A DNA stretch of 60,938 nucleotides from Syntrophaceae bacterium UBA2251 (GTDB taxonomy: Bacteria; Desulfobacterota; Syntrophia; Syntrophales; UBA2251), in the NCBI GenBank assembly GCA_002347815.1, contig DDXV01000045.1, forward strand, positions 1-60,938, read 5' to 3'. The position numbers and the translations under genes were made by a program. Every line of letters starts with the position of its first letter. Positions within the stretch are counted from its first letter, which is position 1. Positions 26,383-34,932 of this stretch are shown piece after piece. The notes under the pieces were generated by a model, which saw nothing but the letters and a program-made list of their open reading frames with translations, did not search any database and had not been told where the DNA came from.

Positions 26383-27377
26383 AATGCCCTATATGTGAAT
26401 CAGAAGAAATTCGGATAGTATATGCGAATTATCCTGGCTATTTTGATGGCACAAGCTTCGATATATTTGAATGTATAAGATGTAACACTCAATTTGTTTC
26501 TGTAGAAACAGTAGATCCAGAAATATACAATATTGCTTATTCGAATAAAAGCACTCCAGGTTACTATAGATATCTAACCTATGCAAAAGAAATTAAGAAT
26601 AAAAATAATCCTTTAAAGTACCTATCCGAAGCAGAATCTGTTTATTATCCAATATATATATATCTGAAGGATAAGACACATCTGGATATTCTTGAAGTTG
26701 GTTGTGGATACGGATATCTAACCTATAGCTTGCACTCATTGGGTCATAATGTAGAAGGGATTGATATATCATCAAGAGCAATTCATTATGCATCTTCACA
26801 TTATGGCGATTATTATCAGGTGGCAAAATTAGAAGATCATCATAAACACAAAAAATATGATTTGATTATTGCGACAGAATTAATCGAACATCTCATTAAT
26901 CCTGTTGAGTTCATATCTCTTTGTGTGGATTTATTAAATGCTAATGGCGCAATAATATTAACAACTCGCAATAAGGACTATCATAGTAAAACGTCTGTTT
27001 GGGGGACGGATTTGCCACCGGTTCATACAACCTGGCTAAGTAAAACCAGCTTTAAATACATTGCGGAAATGAAGCAGATGAACTGTATGTTTGTGGATTA
27101 TACGAATTATGTCGGCAGAAATGAGAATAAATTAATGAGTTATTTGTATATGAAGTGGACGTCGAACAGGATGCCCCAATCAATATTAAGCAACAAAGGG
27201 GATACTAATCGAAAGAACATAGAAATGTACATTCGAATAATATTAAAGTATATTGTATTCTTTGCTCCGGTCAGATACACTTGCTCTTATATTAATCGAT
27301 TATTTACCAAGGAACATGATACTCTTGGCGTTATTATGAAGAGAAAGAATTTAAAACCTATTTTTCCGATTATATGA
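26379..27377 (+). CDS. SAM-dependent methyltransferase with N-terminal zinc-ribbon-like Cys pairs
   Basis: About 332 residues. The N-terminus has two Cys pairs, MKCPICES and FECIRCNTQF, a layout common in sugar C- or O-methyltransferases. A Rossmann methyltransferase domain follows with LDILEVGCGYGYLTYSL and NVEGIDISSRAI, then IATELIEHLINPVEF. I start at the ATG at 26379; a TTG at 26373 is also possible. The gene is strikingly AT-rich between GC-rich neighbours, with abrupt boundaries, which suggests recent transfer. Substrate unknown. Confidence 0.82.
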   Translation: MKCPICESEEIRIVYANYPGYFDGTSFDIFECIRCNTQFVSVETVDPEIYNIAYSNKSTPGYYRYLTYAKEIKNKNNPLKYLSEAESVYYPIYIYLKDKTHLDILEVGCGYGYLTYSLHSLGHNVEGIDISSRAIHYASSHYGDYYQVAKLEDHHKHKKYDLIIATELIEHLINPVEFISLCVDLLNANGAIILTTRNKDYHSKTSVWGTDLPPVHTTWLSKTSFKYIAEMKQMNCMFVDYTNYVGRNENKLMSYLYMKWTSNRMPQSILSNKGDTNRKNIEMYIRIILKYIVFFAPVRYTCSYINRLFTKEHDTLGVIMKRKNLKPIFPII

Positions 27378-27390
27378 TCTGTAAAATGGT

Positions 27391-27951
27391 ATGAGTATGA
27401 AAAACTTACGGGCTGACATCGAACGGTACTATCAACTGGCAGGCGTATCGAAGTCGGTTTCCGGCCTGTGGCTGTTTGCTGCCTGCTTTAATCCGCGTCT
27501 CTTTCCCAATGTTTTACTTCGCCTGTCGGAATTCTTCTGCAAGCGGCACATGGGACCTATCGCCAAATTTTTTTCGATGCTGAATGTTTTACTGTTTGGT
27601 CTTGAAGTGTCGCCCCGTGTGGAAATCGGCGGAGGATTATTTCTTGCGCACACAGTTGGAACGGTAATCGGAGCTGAGCGGATAGGTTGCAACGTTACCA
27701 TTATGCAGGGCGTTACACTGGGGTCCAAAGAGCCGGATATTCAATTCACTGTTTCGACTCGGCCTGTCATAGGGAATCATGTGTTGATTGGTGCTGGCGC
27801 AAGAATTATCGGGCGGGTAACCATTGGCGATTACGCAAAGATCGGTGCCAACGCCGTGGTCCTGGATGATGTTCCGCCTTATGCGACTGCCGCCGGAATA
27901 TCGGCGAGAGTAATAGAGCCGAAACAACAGATAACGGATCATGAATCGTAA
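27391..27951 (+). CDS. serine O-acetyltransferase-like left-handed beta-helix acyltransferase
   Basis: A 186-residue hexapeptide-repeat protein. An N-terminal helical part is followed by repeats such as IGGGLFLAHTVGTVIGAERIG, TIMQGVTLGS, VLIGAGARIIGRVTIGDYAKIGANAVV. The His in LAHT and the VTLG turn are typical of the CysE/WcaB group. In glycan loci such enzymes O-acetylate sugars; cysteine synthesis is less likely here. Either ATG at 27391 or 27397 could be used. It overlaps the next gene by 11 bases. Confidence 0.82.
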   Translation: MSMKNLRADIERYYQLAGVSKSVSGLWLFAACFNPRLFPNVLLRLSEFFCKRHMGPIAKFFSMLNVLLFGLEVSPRVEIGGGLFLAHTVGTVIGAERIGCNVTIMQGVTLGSKEPDIQFTVSTRPVIGNHVLIGAGARIIGRVTIGDYAKIGANAVVLDDVPPYATAAGISARVIEPKQQITDHES

Positions 27952-30079
27952 ATTGAATGGAATCACGATAAGCGGCTCACTGGTTGTTTACAAACCGGAT
28001 TTGGATGTCCTTGAACACACCCTTCTGGCGTTGCAGGTGGCGGGTGAAAAAGTGCGGCAAAATTTCGCCGCCCGCTTGAAATTGACGCTGGTGGATAATT
28101 CGGATGATCCATCCTGGTTTGAGTGTCTGGATGCCTGGGTGAAGAATCGGCTCGCGCTTCTGCCCGATTACGAGGTGACCCTGCTGTGTTCGCCAAGCAA
28201 TATCGGCTATGGCCGGGCAAATAATGTGGTGATCGAACGGACTGAATCCGATTACCATTTCGTAATTAATCCTGATTTGTTTGTTGATCCGGATAGCCTG
28301 GTGACGGCTTTGCGTTTCATGCAGCGCAGCCCGGATGTTGGTCTGCTTGTTCCATCCGTCTTCGGCGAAGATGGGAAGCGTCACTATTTGTGCAAGCGGA
28401 ATCCAACCTTGTTTATTTTATTTCTGCGAAGTTTTGCGCCGGCATGGTTGAGTGCCTTTTATAAATCGGCGTTAAATCAGTTTGAAATGAGGGATCGAAA
28501 TTACAACGAAATGATCGATGGCGTGGAATTTCCGAGTGGATGTTTCATGTTTTTCCGGACACGATTCTTAAAGCAGCTGAAGGGTTTTGATCCGGACTTT
28601 TTTATGTATTTTGAAGACGCGGACATCGGGCGAAGAATGCTTCGGCTTGCCCGCATCGTTTATGTCCCGGATGTCAAAGTTGTGCACAAGTGGACACGGG
28701 GAACGCACAGCAGTCTTCGCCTGCGCTACATAACCATCAAATCCGCACTCATTTATTACAAGAAATATTCGCACTTTAAATTCGGACGAACCCTTGCCCG
28801 GAAATCATTTGGACAGATCACAAGCAATACCGGGATGGAAGCGAGTGATCGCTTTTTACCCAAAGGCAGGAAGAAGAATCTGCGCATCCTCGTTCTGGTC
28901 GTCTATTATCTGCCCAGCGTGATGTCCAGTGCCAAACTTATCAATGATCTTGCCCGCGAGTTTCGAAGCCTGGGGCATGAAGTGATCGTGGCTGCCCCCG
29001 ACGAAACCCTTGCCTCGGCCTGTGTCATCACAATGGAGCGGGGCATTCGGGTCTTCCGGGTCCGGACGGGCGAGATCAAGTTAGCGTCGCGGTGGTTGAG
29101 AGGTTGGCGGGAAATGACGCTTTCTTCCAGGATATGGCGCACGGGAAAAGCCTTTTTCGGGCAGAATCCCTGTGACCTGGTTGTCTATTATTCCCCGACG
29201 ATTTTCTTCGGGTCCCTCGTGGCCCGATTAAAGCGCCTTTACGCTTGTCCGTCTTACTTGATATTGAGGGACATTTTCCCGCAATGGGCGGTGGACGCGG
29301 GAATCTTGCGCCATGATAGTTTGATCTATCGCTTTTTTAAACGGATAGAACGCCGTAACTACGACGCGGCCACTGTTATCGGTGTCCAGTCGCCGGCAAA
29401 TTTGGACTATTTTTCGGCGCGGGGCCTCACGCAACGATACCACCTGGAGGTGCTTTACAACTGGGCGGCGACGACGGGCGATCGCGAATCACGCACAGAA
29501 TATCGCCGCCGCCTGGGATTGGAGGGCAAGGTTGTCTTCTTTTACGGTGGCAATATCGGTGTGGCCCAGGACATGGACAACATCCTCCGCCTGGCCGAGC
29601 GGATGCGCGACGAGTCGGAGGCCCATTTCCTCCTGGTGGGCGACGGCAGCGAGGTGCCCCGTCTGAGGGCACTGATTGCCGAAAGAGGGCTGACCAACAC
29701 GACCCTCCACCCGCCCGTCGATCAGGAGGCGTACCTCGACATGCTCGATGAATTCGACGTGGGGCTCATTTCCCTCGACCGGGGTCTGAAGACGCAGAAC
29801 TTTCCCGGCAAGATGCTGAGTTACATGGATCGGGCGAAACCCATCCTGGCCAGTATCAATCCGGGCAACGACCTGGGGGAACTTCTCGATAAACATGATG
29901 CTGGACTGGTTTGCATCAATGGCGATGACGAACGCTTCGAAATGCTTGCCAGACGCCTGCTGGCGGACCGGGAACTGCGCGTCCGCCTGGGCCGGAACGC
30001 CCACACTCTGTTGGAAGAACGCTTCTCCGTAAAGAACGCCGCGCGCCAGATCCTGTCGCACGCGGAGGCAACGCCATGA
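27941..30079 (+). CDS. fused GT2-GT4 bifunctional glycosyltransferase
   Basis: A 712-residue protein joining two transferases. Residues 1 to about 295 form a GT-A (GT2) domain similar to rhamnosyltransferases: SLVVYKPDLDVLEHTLLAL, VINPDLFVDPDSL and DFFMYFEDADIGRRM. Residues about 305-712 form a GT-B (GT4) domain similar to WbuB-type L-FucNAc transferases: VVYYLPSVMSSAKLINDLA, ILRDIFPQWAVDAGIL, FYGGNIGVAQDMDNI and a C-terminal GLKTQNFPGKMLSYM. Adding two consecutive sugars by one polypeptide would explain the fusion. The N-terminal half is less GC-rich than the C-terminal half, hinting at a joining of genes of different origin. Confidence 0.85.
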   Translation: MNRKLNGITISGSLVVYKPDLDVLEHTLLALQVAGEKVRQNFAARLKLTLVDNSDDPSWFECLDAWVKNRLALLPDYEVTLLCSPSNIGYGRANNVVIERTESDYHFVINPDLFVDPDSLVTALRFMQRSPDVGLLVPSVFGEDGKRHYLCKRNPTLFILFLRSFAPAWLSAFYKSALNQFEMRDRNYNEMIDGVEFPSGCFMFFRTRFLKQLKGFDPDFFMYFEDADIGRRMLRLARIVYVPDVKVVHKWTRGTHSSLRLRYITIKSALIYYKKYSHFKFGRTLARKSFGQITSNTGMEASDRFLPKGRKKNLRILVLVVYYLPSVMSSAKLINDLAREFRSLGHEVIVAAPDETLASACVITMERGIRVFRVRTGEIKLASRWLRGWREMTLSSRIWRTGKAFFGQNPCDLVVYYSPTIFFGSLVARLKRLYACPSYLILRDIFPQWAVDAGILRHDSLIYRFFKRIERRNYDAATVIGVQSPANLDYFSARGLTQRYHLEVLYNWAATTGDRESRTEYRRRLGLEGKVVFFYGGNIGVAQDMDNILRLAERMRDESEAHFLLVGDGSEVPRLRALIAERGLTNTTLHPPVDQEAYLDMLDEFDVGLISLDRGLKTQNFPGKMLSYMDRAKPILASINPGNDLGELLDKHDAGLVCINGDDERFEMLARRLLADRELRVRLGRNAHTLLEERFSVKNAARQILSHAEATP

Positions 30080-31080
30080 AGGATGACGCCCTCGTTCTCG
30101 TCACCGGCGCCACGGGCGCGGTGGGGCCGCGCGTCGTCTCGGCGCTCCACGAAGCCGGGCACCGGGTGCGCACCCTGTCCCTGGACGCGCCGCCGCTGGG
30201 CGCATGGCCGGGGGGCGTGGACGCACGCCTGGGCGACGTCACGGATTCCGCCGCCGTCCAAACCGCGATGGCGGGCGTCGACGGGGTGATCCACCTCGCC
30301 GCCCTCCTTCACATCGTCAACCCGCCTCCGGAACTCCGCCCCCGCTACGAACGGATCAACATCGGCGGTACGGAGAACGTCGTGACCGCGGCCCTCCGGG
30401 CGGGCGTTACGCGCCTCGTTTTCTTCAGCACGATTGCCGTCTACGGTCCCTCCGGCGGTGGCGTCCTGACGGAGGATTCTCCCCTCCGGCCCGACTCGTT
30501 TTACGCCCGGACCAAGGCCGACGCGGAGCGGATCGTGCTGGCGGCGCGGCGCGCGGACGACGTGCCCTTGGGGTCCGTGCTGCGCCTGGGCGCCGTCTAC
30601 GGGGCCCGGATCAAGGGCAATTACCGGCGGCTCCTGCTTGCCCTGGCGCGCGGCCGCTTTCTCCCCATCGGTCCGGGGACGAACCGCCGCACCCTCGTGT
30701 ACGACCGGGACGTGGCCCAGGCGGCCCTCGTCGCCCTGCGCCATCCCGCCGCCGCCGGCCAGATCTTCAACGTCACGGACGGGCAATTCCCGACGATGGA
30801 CGCCATCATCGCCACCCTCTGCGCGGCCCTCGGCCGCCGCCCACCGCGGCTCACGTTGCCCGCCTGCCCCATCCGCTCCCTGGCGGGTTTGCTCGAGGAC
30901 GGCGCCCGCCTCTTCGGCCGCACGGCGCCCATCGTGCGGGCGACGATCGACAAATACACGGAGGACGTGGCCGTGGACGGCGCCCGATTCTGCACCCAAA
31001 CCGGGTTCTCCCCGAACTACGACCTGGCGGCGGGGTGGCGGGAGACGGTGGCTGAAATGAGACGTTTTGGTGAACTATGA
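30076..31080 (+). CDS. NAD-dependent epimerase (UDP-sugar 4-epimerase/4-reductase-like)
   Basis: A 334-residue extended SDR with LVTGATGAVGPRVVSAL, FFSTIAVYGPSG and SFYARTKADAER (Tyr-x3-Lys). Proteins like this precede WbpL/WecA-type transferases in O-antigen loci and can act as 4-reductases making UDP-D-QuiNAc (WbpV) or as 4-epimerases. The ATG at 30076 overlaps the transferase stop, and its own stop overlaps the next start (ATGA at 31077). This placement fits the supply of the donor for chain initiation, which is inference. Confidence 0.82.
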   Translation: MKDDALVLVTGATGAVGPRVVSALHEAGHRVRTLSLDAPPLGAWPGGVDARLGDVTDSAAVQTAMAGVDGVIHLAALLHIVNPPPELRPRYERINIGGTENVVTAALRAGVTRLVFFSTIAVYGPSGGGVLTEDSPLRPDSFYARTKADAERIVLAARRADDVPLGSVLRLGAVYGARIKGNYRRLLLALARGRFLPIGPGTNRRTLVYDRDVAQAALVALRHPAAAGQIFNVTDGQFPTMDAIIATLCAALGRRPPRLTLPACPIRSLAGLLEDGARLFGRTAPIVRATIDKYTEDVAVDGARFCTQTGFSPNYDLAAGWRETVAEMRRFGEL

Positions 31081-32153
31081 TTCATGATCTGACCGCCATA
31101 TTCAATCAGCTTGTCGATCTGGTCACCCAGAACCGCATCGCCCTACTCTTTCTTGCCTGCGCGGGTCTGGGAGCCGCCGGCGCCTGGCTCATCGCCGGAA
31201 TGCCGTTCCGCGAGCACCTGCTCGACGCGCCCAACGAGCGCAGCTCGCACACCGCACCCACGCCCCGCGGCGGCGGCGTGGGGATCCTCGCGGCCTTCAT
31301 CGCGGCGGGGCTGACGCTCCGCATCCCGACGACCTTCCTCTTTGCCGCGGTCCTCGTCTCCGCCGTCAGTTTCTACGGGGATTACTTCCGCCTCTCGGTG
31401 CGGTTCCGCCTCGCCGTCCAGCTCGTCTCCGCCGGGATGTTCCTCTTCCCCCTGCTGCCCCGTCTGAGCGCGCACTTCGCCCTGTCCACCTTCGGATTTT
31501 CCCCGTTCCTGTTCTTCCTGATCTTGCCCCTCATCTTTCTCTTCGTGATCGGGACGGCGAACTTCTACAACTTCATGGACGGCATCGACGGCATCGCCGG
31601 ACTGAGCGGCGCGATCGCCTTCGGTCTCCTGGGCGCGTACACCCTGAACCGAACGCCCCCGGACCCCTTCCAGACAGCCCTGTCGCTCCTCGCGATCTCG
31701 ATCGCCTTGGCCTGCCTGGGCTATCTCCCCTTCAACCTGCCCCGCGCCCGGGTCTTCATGGGGGACGTGGGCAGCATCCTCCTGGGATTCGTCTTTGCCG
31801 CCCTGGTCCTGACGCTGGCCCGGAACTACCAGGAGATGCTCTGCTTCGCCGCGCTGCTCTTCCCCTTCTACGCGGACGAACTGACGACGATGGCCGTCCG
31901 CCTCCAGGACCGCGAGAATCTGGCGCAGTCGCACCGGCGCCACCTCTACCAGTTGCTCGCCAACGAATACGGGATGGCCCATTGGAAGGTTACCCTGATG
32001 TATGCCGCCGTGCAATTCGCCGTCGGCGCCGGCGTCCTGGTCGCCAACGCCTACGGCCCGCGGCCGGTCGTCCTCTTCCTCACGGCCTGCTTTCTCGCCT
32101 TCGCCCTCCTCAGCCTGGCCGTTCGCAGGCAACTTGCGCGGGTCAGGTCTTGA
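31077..32153 (+). CDS. undecaprenyl-phosphate N-acetylhexosamine-1-phosphate transferase (WecA/WbpL type)
   Basis: A 358-residue polytopic membrane enzyme of the MraY/WecA family (GT4-like phosphoglycosyl transferase). Signatures are HTAPTPRGGGVGI, YNFMDGIDGIAG (catalytic Asp region) and RVFMGDVGSILLGF. It starts glycan assembly by moving a HexNAc-1-phosphate onto undecaprenyl phosphate at the cytoplasmic membrane. It is coupled to the upstream epimerase, a WbpV-WbpL-like arrangement. It is the only recognisable initiating transferase in this locus. Confidence 0.9.
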   Translation: MIHDLTAIFNQLVDLVTQNRIALLFLACAGLGAAGAWLIAGMPFREHLLDAPNERSSHTAPTPRGGGVGILAAFIAAGLTLRIPTTFLFAAVLVSAVSFYGDYFRLSVRFRLAVQLVSAGMFLFPLLPRLSAHFALSTFGFSPFLFFLILPLIFLFVIGTANFYNFMDGIDGIAGLSGAIAFGLLGAYTLNRTPPDPFQTALSLLAISIALACLGYLPFNLPRARVFMGDVGSILLGFVFAALVLTLARNYQEMLCFAALLFPFYADELTTMAVRLQDRENLAQSHRRHLYQLLANEYGMAHWKVTLMYAAVQFAVGAGVLVANAYGPRPVVLFLTACFLAFALLSLAVRRQLARVRS

Positions 32154-32299
32154 AATTTGGCGTCATCCCCTGACAGCGAAGCAATCGGGCCGTTGGGATG
32201 ATCGGCGGCGATGCCCGGGACGGTGATGCCTTCGGAAAGAAGGCGAGCAAAAAGAGGGGGAGAAGGCTCCCCGATGTTCACGATAGGAAAGGACTGACG

Positions 32300-33508
32300 A
32301 TGGATTTCATCGATCTCAAGACGCAGCAGGAGCGCATCAAAGACCCACTGGATGCCAATATCCGACGTGTCCTCGCCCACGGGCAGTACGTCATGGGGCC
32401 GGAGGTTGCGGAACTCGAACAGCGGCTTGCCGCCTATGTGGGGGCGAAGCACGCCGTCGGGTGCGCCTCGGGGACGGACGCCCTCCTCATAGCCCTGATG
32501 GCATTGGACATCGGTCCGGGCTCCGCCGTCTTCACCACGCCCTTCACCTTCGTCGCGACGGCCGAGGTGATCGGTCTCCTCGGCGCGACGCCGGTCTTCG
32601 TGGATATCGACCCCGACACCTTCAACATCGATCCCGCCCGGCTCGCCCGCGCCGTCGATGCCGTTAAGAACGCCGACCCCGAACGCCACCCCCTCCCGCT
32701 CCCGCTGCGCAACGCCTACGAAAGCGCCTGCGCCCCGGGCGCCTGGAAGCGGTTCAATCCCCTGCGTCCCAGCGCCGTCATCCCCGTCGACCTCTTCGGT
32801 CTCCCGGCGGATTACGACGCGATCGACGCCGTCGCCGCCCGCCACGACCTCGCGGTGATCGAAGACGCCGCCCAGTCCTTCGGCGCCGAATACCGCGGCC
32901 GCAAGGTCTGCGCCTTCGGCCGGATCGCCTGTACCTCGTTTTTCCCGGCGAAGCCGCTTGGCTGCTACGGCGACGGGGGGATGTGCTTCACGGATGATCC
33001 GGCCCTCGCCGCCGCCCTTCGCTCGATCCGCGTCCACGGCCAGGGCCGCGACCGCTACGAGAACGTCCGGATCGGCATCAACGGCCGCCTGGACACCCTC
33101 CAGGCCGCGATCCTGCTCGCCAAGTTCTCGATCTTTCCCGACGAGGTCGAGCGCCGCGAGGCCGTCGCCGTCCGTTACAGCGAAGGCTTCGCGAAGGACC
33201 CGGCCCTGGCGGTCCCGGTCGTTCCCGCGGGGTCGCGCAGCGTCTGGGCCCAGTACTCGCTGCTTGCCCGGGACGAAGCCGATCGCACGGCCCGGATGGC
33301 GGCGCTCAAGGCGGCCGGAATCCCCACGGCCATCTACTACCCGCGGCCGCTGCACCTCCAGGGGGCCTTTGCCGGTCTGGGCTACCAGCCGGGTGACTTC
33401 CCCGTCAGCGAGGACTGCGCCCGCCGCATCTTCAGCGTTCCCATGCATCCCTACCTGACGGAGGAGGCCCAGCGCCTCGTTTTCACGGGGGCGGGTCTTG
33501 AAGGGTGA
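32300..33508 (+). CDS. DegT/DnrJ/EryC1/StrS family PLP aminotransferase
   Basis: About 402 residues of fold-type-I aminotransferase. Landmarks are IDLKTQQERIKDPLDANI (as in WbpE), GVASGTDAL-like CASGTDALLIAL, VIEDAAQSFGAEYRGRK and the PLP Lys in TSFFPAKPLGCYGDGG. It would transfer an amino group to a 3- or 4-keto nucleotide sugar. The ATG at 32300 follows GGAAAGGA; an open frame to 32198 is not protein-like. A stretch near residues 120-150 (Pro/Leu-rich) looks longer than in close relatives. No matching dehydrogenase for a WbpE route is adjacent. Confidence 0.9.
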   Translation: MDFIDLKTQQERIKDPLDANIRRVLAHGQYVMGPEVAELEQRLAAYVGAKHAVGCASGTDALLIALMALDIGPGSAVFTTPFTFVATAEVIGLLGATPVFVDIDPDTFNIDPARLARAVDAVKNADPERHPLPLPLRNAYESACAPGAWKRFNPLRPSAVIPVDLFGLPADYDAIDAVAARHDLAVIEDAAQSFGAEYRGRKVCAFGRIACTSFFPAKPLGCYGDGGMCFTDDPALAAALRSIRVHGQGRDRYENVRIGINGRLDTLQAAILLAKFSIFPDEVERREAVAVRYSEGFAKDPALAVPVVPAGSRSVWAQYSLLARDEADRTARMAALKAAGIPTAIYYPRPLHLQGAFAGLGYQPGDFPVSEDCARRIFSVPMHPYLTEEAQRLVFTGAGLEG

Positions 33509-33556
33509 GCCCGTCGGGACGCGGGGTGAGCCCCGTTTCCGGGAAAGGAAAATTGC

Positions 33557-34714
33557 ATGAAAATTTTCGTGACCGGCGGGGCGGGGTACATCGGCAGCCA
33601 CGTCGTCAAGGCGCTGGGGCGGGCGGGTCACGACCTGCTCGTCTATGACAACCTCTCGACGGGCCACGCTTGGGCCGTCCTGGCCGGGCAATTCGTTCGC
33701 GGGGACCTGGGTGACCGCGAGCGCCTCGATGGCGCGATCGCGGATTTCCGGCCGGAGGCCGTCGTCCATTTTGCGGCCTCGATCCAGGTGGAGGAGTCCA
33801 CCCGCAGGCCGCTTTGGTACTACCGCAACAACGTCGTCCATTCCTTGAACCTCCTTGACGCGATGCTCCGCCACGGCGTCCGGAACCTTCTCTATTCCTC
33901 GACGGCGGCGGTCTACGGCATCCCGGAGCGCATCCCCGTGACGGAGGCGGCGCCGCTCAAGCCGATCAACCCGTACGGAGCCTCGAAGGTCATGGTGGAA
34001 CAGGTTCTGCGCGACCTGGCGCGGGCGGAGGATTTTCGGTATGTCGCGCTGCGCTACTTCAACGTGGCCGGGGCGGACCCGGAGGGGCAGCTCGGGCAGG
34101 CGTACGCGGAGGCGACGCATCTGATCACCCGCGCCCTGAAGACGGCCAAGGGCGAATTCCCGCGGCTCGCCGTTTACGGGACGGATTACCCCACGCCGGA
34201 CGGGACCTGCCTGCGCGACTACATCCACGTGAACGATCTGGCCGCCGCCCACGTCCTCGCGCTGGAACGGCTGGCCGTCCCGTCTCCGCCGGGGCCGACG
34301 TGTGCGGTGGTCGGGGACACGCCTTCATCCCCGGGGCAAGGCGGAGGGGCCATCCCCGGGACGGCGGGAGAATCGGGGCGCACCGCGCCCGCGTCACAAA
34401 ACGAGGACGCGGGGACAGGCGTCCGGGCTGGAGAGGGGATTGTTCCGGAGGAAGCCGGCGATGGGGCCGACGGGCGGGCGCTGGTCATGAATTGCGGCTA
34501 CGGCCACGGGTTTTCCGTCAGTGAGGTCGTCGCCGCGGCGAAGCGGGTGACGGGTGTCGACTTCCCCGTCGTCTACGAAGGCCGGCGCGCCGGCGATCCC
34601 CCGGCGCTCATCGCGGACAGCACCCGGCTCCGCCGCCTGACCGGCTGGACCCCCCGGCACGACGACCTCGATTTTATCATCCGCACCGCCTGGGACTGGG
34701 AGCGCAAACGATAA
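33557..34714 (+). CDS. galE: UDP-glucose 4-epimerase with a large C-terminal-half insertion
   Basis: A 385-residue GalE, longer than the usual ~330. Standard motifs are FVTGGAGYIGSHVV, SSTAAVYG, YGASKVMVEQ (Tyr-x3-Lys), ALRYFNVAGA and DGTCLRDYIHVNDLA. Between residues about 240 and 315 there is a Gly/Pro/Ala-rich segment absent from normal GalE, after which GYGHGFSVSEVV resumes the family sequence. The insertion keeps the frame and lies where a surface loop is expected. It interconverts UDP-Glc/UDP-Gal (or the HexNAc forms) and is the last + gene of the locus. Confidence 0.9.
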   Translation: MKIFVTGGAGYIGSHVVKALGRAGHDLLVYDNLSTGHAWAVLAGQFVRGDLGDRERLDGAIADFRPEAVVHFAASIQVEESTRRPLWYYRNNVVHSLNLLDAMLRHGVRNLLYSSTAAVYGIPERIPVTEAAPLKPINPYGASKVMVEQVLRDLARAEDFRYVALRYFNVAGADPEGQLGQAYAEATHLITRALKTAKGEFPRLAVYGTDYPTPDGTCLRDYIHVNDLAAAHVLALERLAVPSPPGPTCAVVGDTPSSPGQGGGAIPGTAGESGRTAPASQNEDAGTGVRAGEGIVPEEAGDGADGRALVMNCGYGHGFSVSEVVAAAKRVTGVDFPVVYEGRRAGDPPALIADSTRLRRLTGWTPRHDDLDFIIRTAWDWERKR

Positions 34715-34742
34715 GGGGAGGCCTTTGCACAACAGCCTATTT

Positions 34743-34823
34743 TGTCATTTCGACCGAAGGGAGAAATCTTCAAGAAACGGCCGTCATTAAGATTTCTCGC
34801 CGCTCGCGCTCCTCGAAATGACA
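34743..34823. repeat. 81-bp imperfect palindrome (MITE-like)
   Basis: Outer arms TGTCATTTCGA (34743-34753) and TCGAAATGACA (34813-34823) are perfect inverted copies, and an inner pair GAGAAATCTT (34761-34770) and AAGATTTCTC (34789-34798) is also perfect. The structure fits a miniature inverted-repeat element or dispersed intergenic palindrome. It lies between convergent genes and could fold in either transcript. Confidence 0.75.
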
Positions 34824-34857
34824 TGATACAAAAGTCTCAAAGGGAACGGCAGGGCTT

Positions 34858-34932
34858 AAAAAAATAGGGATAGTGCCCATTTTTTACGAGAGGGGGAGTA
34901 TAGAAAAAATAGGGCGCTGTCCCTATTTTTTT
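34858..34932. terminator. inverted pair of AAATAGGG(A/C)-type repeats, likely bidirectional terminator
   Basis: The left arm AAAAAATAGGGATAGTGCCC and the right arm, whose reverse complement starts AAAAAATAGGGACAGCGCCC, form a long stem with a loop of about 20 bases. The two differences leave G-U pairs in one RNA strand. A-rich and T-rich edges at both sides make it a plausible terminator for galE (+) and for the CoA-hydrolase gene (-), whose stop at 34931 lies inside the element. Confidence 0.6.

Noticed and set aside
32051..34252. 733-codon open frame on - opposite the aminotransferase and galE
   Set aside because: Composition is that of a shadow frame and it crosses three real + genes.
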